Of a stretch of DNA of 9,094 nucleotides, positions 5,988 to 9,094 are shown in pieces. The stretch spans positions 1 to 9,094 of the forward strand of contig JACQHU010000204.1 of assembly GCA_016198805.1 (NCBI GenBank). The letters are read 5' to 3'. How positions within the stretch are numbered: the first letter of the stretch is position 1; each line of letters opens with the position of its first letter. A program made the position numbers and the translations under genes. Under the pieces are notes generated by a model. It ran no database searches. It was not told the origin of the DNA and saw nothing but the letters and a program-made list of their open reading frames with translations. The DNA comes from Armatimonadota bacterium (lineage in GTDB: Bacteria; Sysuimicrobiota; Sysuimicrobiia; Sysuimicrobiales; Humicultoraceae).

Positions 5988-7549
5988 TGGACGACCTGGT
6001 CCGCATCTTCGACACGACACTGCGGGACGGCGAGCAGTCGCCGGGCTTCTCCATGACTCCGGCCGAGAAGCTGGAACTCGCCCGCCAGCTGGAGGCGCTG
6101 CGGGTCGACGTCATCGAAGCCGGGTTCCCGATCTCGTCGCCGGGCGACCTGGAGGCCGTCCGGACGGTCGCCCGGGAGGTGCGTGAGGCCGTCATCGCGG
6201 GGCTCGCCCGCGCCAACCCCAAGGATGTCGAGGCCGCCGTCGAGGCGCTGCAGCCGGCGGCGCGTCCGCGGGTCCACGTCTTCATCGCCACCTCGCCGAT
6301 CCACATGGAGCACAAACTCCGGATGACGCCCGACGAGGTGGTGGCCGCGGCCGAGGCCGCGGTCCGGCAGGCCCGGCAGTTCACCGACGACGTGGAGTTC
6401 TCGGCGGAGGACGCCAGCCGCTCCGAGGTCGAGTTCCTCTGCCGCATTTTCGACGTTGCGATCCGCGCGGGCGCGACGACGATCAACGTGCCTGACACGG
6501 TGGGCTATACAACGCCGCCGGAGTACGCCGCGCTGATCCTGACACTGCGCGAGCGCATCCCCGCTGCCGACAAGGTCACCTGGAGCGTCCACTGCCACAA
6601 CGACCTGGGCCTGGCGGTGGCCAACTCGATGGCCGCTGTGGCCGCCGGCGCCCGGCAGATCGAGTGCACGATCAACGGCATCGGCGAGCGCGCGGGGAAT
6701 GCGTCGCTGGAAGAGATCGTCATGGCCCTGCGCACGCGCCGCGACGTCTTCGGCGTCCGCACCAACATCGACACCACGAAACTGTACCGCACCAGCCGCC
6801 TGCTGACCGCCATCACCGGCATTGCGGTGCAGCCCAACAAGGCCGTCGTCGGCGAGAACGCCTTCGCCCACGAGGCCGGCATCCACCAGCACGGGGTGCT
6901 GGTCAATCGGGCGACCTACGAGATCATGCGCCCCGAGGACATCGGCCTGCCGACCAACCGACTGGTGTTGGGCAAGCACTCCGGCCGGCACGCGTTCCGG
7001 AAAGCCCTGGAGGACCACGGCGTGCACCTGGATGATGCCGCCCTGGCCCGCACCTTTGCGCGGTTCAAGGCGCTGGCCGACCGCAAGAAGCAGGTGGCCA
7101 TCGAGGACATCCTGGCCCTGGTCGACGAGGAGGTCCGCGCGGCGCCTCAACGGTTCCAGCTCAAGGCCTTTCAGGTTTCCACCGGCACCGGATCGCCGCC
7201 GGCGGCTACGGTGACGCTCCAGTCCGAGAGCGGTGAGACGACCGAGGCCGCCACCGGCGATGGCCCGGTGGACGCGCTGTGCGTCGCGGTGAACCGCCTG
7301 ACCGGCGTGCAGGCCCAGTTGATGGACTACGCGATCCGCGCCGTCACCGGGGGGACCGACGCCCTGGGCGAGGTGACCGTCCGCGTCCGGGAGGGCGAGA
7401 CCGTGGCGGTCGGGCGCTTCAGCAGCACCGACGTCCTGGAAGCCAGCGTGCGCGCCTACCTGGACGCGATCAACCGGCTGCTCGTGGCACGCGATCGAGG
7501 GCGCAGTGGTGAGGCGGCTGCGCACAGAGGAGCGGCGGCATGGGCATGA
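5987..7549 (+). CDS. leuA: 2-isopropylmalate synthase
   Basis: LeuA condenses 2-ketoisovalerate with acetyl-CoA to 2-isopropylmalate, the committed step to leucine. The 520-residue protein has the HMGL-like TIM barrel (about 4-270) with FDTTLRDGEQSPG (8-20; Arg13 and Asp14 catalytic and metal-binding), EAGFP (44-48), the HCHNDLG metal motif (His202, His204) and GERAGNASLEE (233-243). A linker holds ENAFAHEAGIHQHGVL (290-305). The C-terminal LeuA dimer domain (about 388-500, with GDGPVDALCVAVNRLTG and STDVLEASVRAYLDAINR) is the usual site of leucine feedback. Full length and the C-terminal domain favour LeuA. Citramalate synthase and homocitrate synthase are relatives, but the leucine T-box and the leuC/leuD neighbours support isopropylmalate. 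The start is set by AGGA (5976-5979) 7 nt before the ATG, overlapping the ilvC stop by one base. The open frame continues upstream through the GC-rich ilvC 3' end, but that part is not coding. Confidence 0.96.
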   Translation: MDDLVRIFDTTLRDGEQSPGFSMTPAEKLELARQLEALRVDVIEAGFPISSPGDLEAVRTVAREVREAVIAGLARANPKDVEAAVEALQPAARPRVHVFIATSPIHMEHKLRMTPDEVVAAAEAAVRQARQFTDDVEFSAEDASRSEVEFLCRIFDVAIRAGATTINVPDTVGYTTPPEYAALILTLRERIPAADKVTWSVHCHNDLGLAVANSMAAVAAGARQIECTINGIGERAGNASLEEIVMALRTRRDVFGVRTNIDTTKLYRTSRLLTAITGIAVQPNKAVVGENAFAHEAGIHQHGVLVNRATYEIMRPEDIGLPTNRLVLGKHSGRHAFRKALEDHGVHLDDAALARTFARFKALADRKKQVAIEDILALVDEEVRAAPQRFQLKAFQVSTGTGSPPAATVTLQSESGETTEAATGDGPVDALCVAVNRLTGVQAQLMDYAIRAVTGGTDALGEVTVRVREGETVAVGRFSSTDVLEASVRAYLDAINRLLVARDRGRSGEAAAHRGAAAWA

Positions 7550-8829
7550 CGCTGACCGAGAAGATCCTGGCTGCCCACACAGGGGGCGGGTCGGTCCGTC
7601 CGGGCGACCTCATCGAGGCCCGGGTGGACTTCTGCTTCGCCAACGACATCACGGCGCCGCTGGCCATCCGGGAGTTCGAGAAGGTCGGCGTCGCCACCGT
7701 GTTCGACCGCGAGCGGGTGGCGATGGTGCCCGACCACTACGCCCCCAACAAGGACATCGCCTCGGCGGAACAGTGCAAGGTGATGCGCGAGTTCGTTCGC
7801 AGACACGACCTGCCCTACTACTACGAGGTCGGCCGCGCGGGCATCGCCCACGTCCTGCTGGCCGAGGAGGGCCTGGTGCTCCCCGGCGAGGTCTTCGTCG
7901 GGGCCGATTCGCACACGTGCAACCATGGGGCGCTCGGCGCTTTCTCCACCGGCGTGGGGTCCTCGGACCTGGCCGCGGTCATGGCCACCGGCCGGTTGTG
8001 GTTCCGCGTGCCGGAGACGCTGCGCTTTGTCTTCAAGGGGAAGCCGGCCGCCTGGGTCACCGGGAAGGACCTGGTGCTGCAGATCATCGGCGACATCGGC
8101 GTGGACGGCGCCCGGTACTGCGCCATGGAGTTTTCCGGCGACGCCCTGGCCCACCTGACCATGGACGAGCGCTTCAGCATCACCAACATGGCGGTCGAGG
8201 CCGGCGGCAAGAACGGCATCATGGAGCCCGACGACGTGGTCCTCGACTGGGTACGGCCGCGGGCGAAGCGGCCGTTTGAGGCCGTCTACGCCGATCGGGG
8301 CGCGGAGTACACGAAGGTCTTCGAGTACGAGACCAGCGGGATGGAACCGGTGGTTTCGGCGCCGTCGTCACCCGGCAACGTGGTGCCGGTGCGCGAGGCC
8401 GCGGGCGTGCCGGTGGATCAGGTCTTCATCGGCACCTGCACCAACGGCCGGCTCGAGGACCTGCGGGTCGCGGCCAGGTTTCTCGAGGGGCGCAAAGTCC
8501 ATCCCCGCACGCGGATGCTGATCATCCCGGCGACCCCCAACATCTATCGGCAGGCGCTGGAGGAAGGTCTGATCAGGATCTTCATCGACGCGGGCGCGGC
8601 GGTCAGCGCCTCCACCTGCGGGCCCTGCATCGGCGGGCATATGGGCGTGCTGGCCGCCGGCGAGGTCTGCGTCAGTACTTCGTCCCGCAACTTCGTGGGG
8701 CGCATGGGCCACCGCGAGAGCAAGGCCTACCTCTCCGGCCCCGCGGTGGCGGCCGCCAGCGCGGTGCTCGGCCGGCTGGCCCACCCCGACGAGGTCCTGG
8801 GCCGCACCGGGGTGGGGGTGGGCGCATGA
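7540..8829 (+). CDS. leuC: 3-isopropylmalate dehydratase, large subunit (short LeuC type)
   Basis: With LeuD this [4Fe-4S] enzyme of the aconitase superfamily isomerises 2- to 3-isopropylmalate. The 429 residues are of the shorter LeuC/HacA type common in archaea and many bacteria, not the roughly 470-residue enterobacterial type. Visible motifs are VDFCFANDITAPLA (29-42), VFVGADSHTCNHGALGAFSTGVGSSD (118-143, reading across), the cluster ligand Cys300 in GTCTNGR, and Cys360 and Cys363 in STCGPCIGGHMG. RNFVGRMGH and YLSGPAVAAASA close the C-terminus. This subfamily also includes homoaconitase, but context and the LeuD loop favour isopropylmalate. ATG 7540 was chosen because GAGGAG (7527-7532) lies 7 nt before it. 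An in-frame ATG at 7546 would remove two residues. It overlaps leuA by 10 nt and leuD by 4 nt (ATGA), which suggests translational coupling. Confidence 0.96.
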   Translation: MGMTLTEKILAAHTGGGSVRPGDLIEARVDFCFANDITAPLAIREFEKVGVATVFDRERVAMVPDHYAPNKDIASAEQCKVMREFVRRHDLPYYYEVGRAGIAHVLLAEEGLVLPGEVFVGADSHTCNHGALGAFSTGVGSSDLAAVMATGRLWFRVPETLRFVFKGKPAAWVTGKDLVLQIIGDIGVDGARYCAMEFSGDALAHLTMDERFSITNMAVEAGGKNGIMEPDDVVLDWVRPRAKRPFEAVYADRGAEYTKVFEYETSGMEPVVSAPSSPGNVVPVREAAGVPVDQVFIGTCTNGRLEDLRVAARFLEGRKVHPRTRMLIIPATPNIYRQALEEGLIRIFIDAGAAVSASTCGPCIGGHMGVLAAGEVCVSTSSRNFVGRMGHRESKAYLSGPAVAAASAVLGRLAHPDEVLGRTGVGVGA

Positions 8830-9094
8830 TCTTCCGCGGCACCGCCTGGACGCTCGGGGACCACGTGGACACCGACGTGATCATCCCGGCGCGCTACCTG
8901 GTGACGACGGACCCCAAGGTCCTGGCGGCGCGCTGTTTTGAGGACCTGGACCCGACGCTGGCGTCGAAGATCCAGCCCGGCGACATCCTGGTGGCCGGCG
9001 AGAACTTCGGCCAGGGCTCCTCGCGAGAGCACGCGCCCATCGCCATCAAGGGCCTGGGGGTGGCGTGCATCATCGCCAAATCCTACGCGCGCAT
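8826..9094 (+). CDS. leuD: 3-isopropylmalate dehydratase, small subunit (partial, 5' end)
   Basis: The first 89 codons of LeuD, the swivelling-domain partner of LeuC, are present; the frame is open at the window end. Motifs: DHVDTDVIIPARYL (12-25) and GENFGQGSSREHAP (58-71), the substrate-binding serine/arginine loop. The substrate-selectivity loop after the first strand reads YLVT (24-27). In the related archaeal enzymes YLRT goes with homoaconitase and YLV-type loops with isopropylmalate isomerase, so this one looks like a leucine enzyme. The ATG overlaps the leuC stop as ATGA. With LeuC it forms a heteromeric cytoplasmic enzyme. leuB and ilvD are not in the window. Confidence 0.95.
   Translation, partial: MIFRGTAWTLGDHVDTDVIIPARYLVTTDPKVLAARCFEDLDPTLASKIQPGDILVAGENFGQGSSREHAPIAIKGLGVACIIAKSYAR

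Noticed and set aside
5726..7525. Long antisense open frame of 599 codons over ilvC/leuA
   Set aside because: Same reason: a mirror of leuA codon bias, with His/Arg/Gly-rich translation and no domain motif.

Overview
The window is GC-rich bacterial DNA that holds the 5' part of a long branched-chain amino acid operon, all on the + strand. A T-box leader, class I ketol-acid reductoisomerase and the short LeuC/LeuD-type isopropylmalate isomerase together suggest a high-GC Gram-positive-like or Terrabacteria lineage (Firmicutes, Actinobacteria, Chloroflexota or a related uncultured phylum). The sequence alone does not fix the taxon.

Layout: bases 1-137 are the 3' end of an unrelated cupredoxin-like gene. 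Bases 138-747 hold no convincing gene but are dense in regulation. They contain a sigma-70-type promoter (189-218), about 200 nt of extra transcribed leader with two strong inverted repeats (360-400 and 411-432), and a complete T-box riboswitch (about 431-665). The T-box has a CUC (leucine) specifier, a T-box/antiterminator and an intrinsic terminator. Seven genes follow with gaps of at most 34 nt or with overlaps: an unassigned thiamine-diphosphate (ThDP) enzyme (748-2529), ilvB (2545-4314), ilvN (4307-4807), ilvC (4842-5987), leuA (5987-7549), leuC (7540-8829) and the start of leuD (8826 to the window end).

How it works together: IlvB/IlvN make acetolactate or acetohydroxybutyrate, and IlvC reduces and isomerises these. 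Dihydroxyacid dehydratase (ilvD) is not in the window. Ketoisovalerate then enters LeuA, and LeuC/LeuD isomerise isopropylmalate; leuB is not seen and may lie downstream. Uncharged tRNA-Leu is predicted to let transcription pass the terminator, so the whole operon should respond to leucine shortage. IlvN keeps the residues used for valine feedback.

The least ordinary items are the first gene and three protein or leader extensions. The first gene is an AHAS-superfamily ThDP enzyme of unknown substrate under the same leucine switch. The extensions are a roughly 50-residue Ala/Pro/Arg/Lys-rich tail on IlvC, a basic N-terminal extension on IlvB, and a structured leader segment in front of the T-box. 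No mobile elements, CRISPR arrays, tRNA or rRNA genes were seen.
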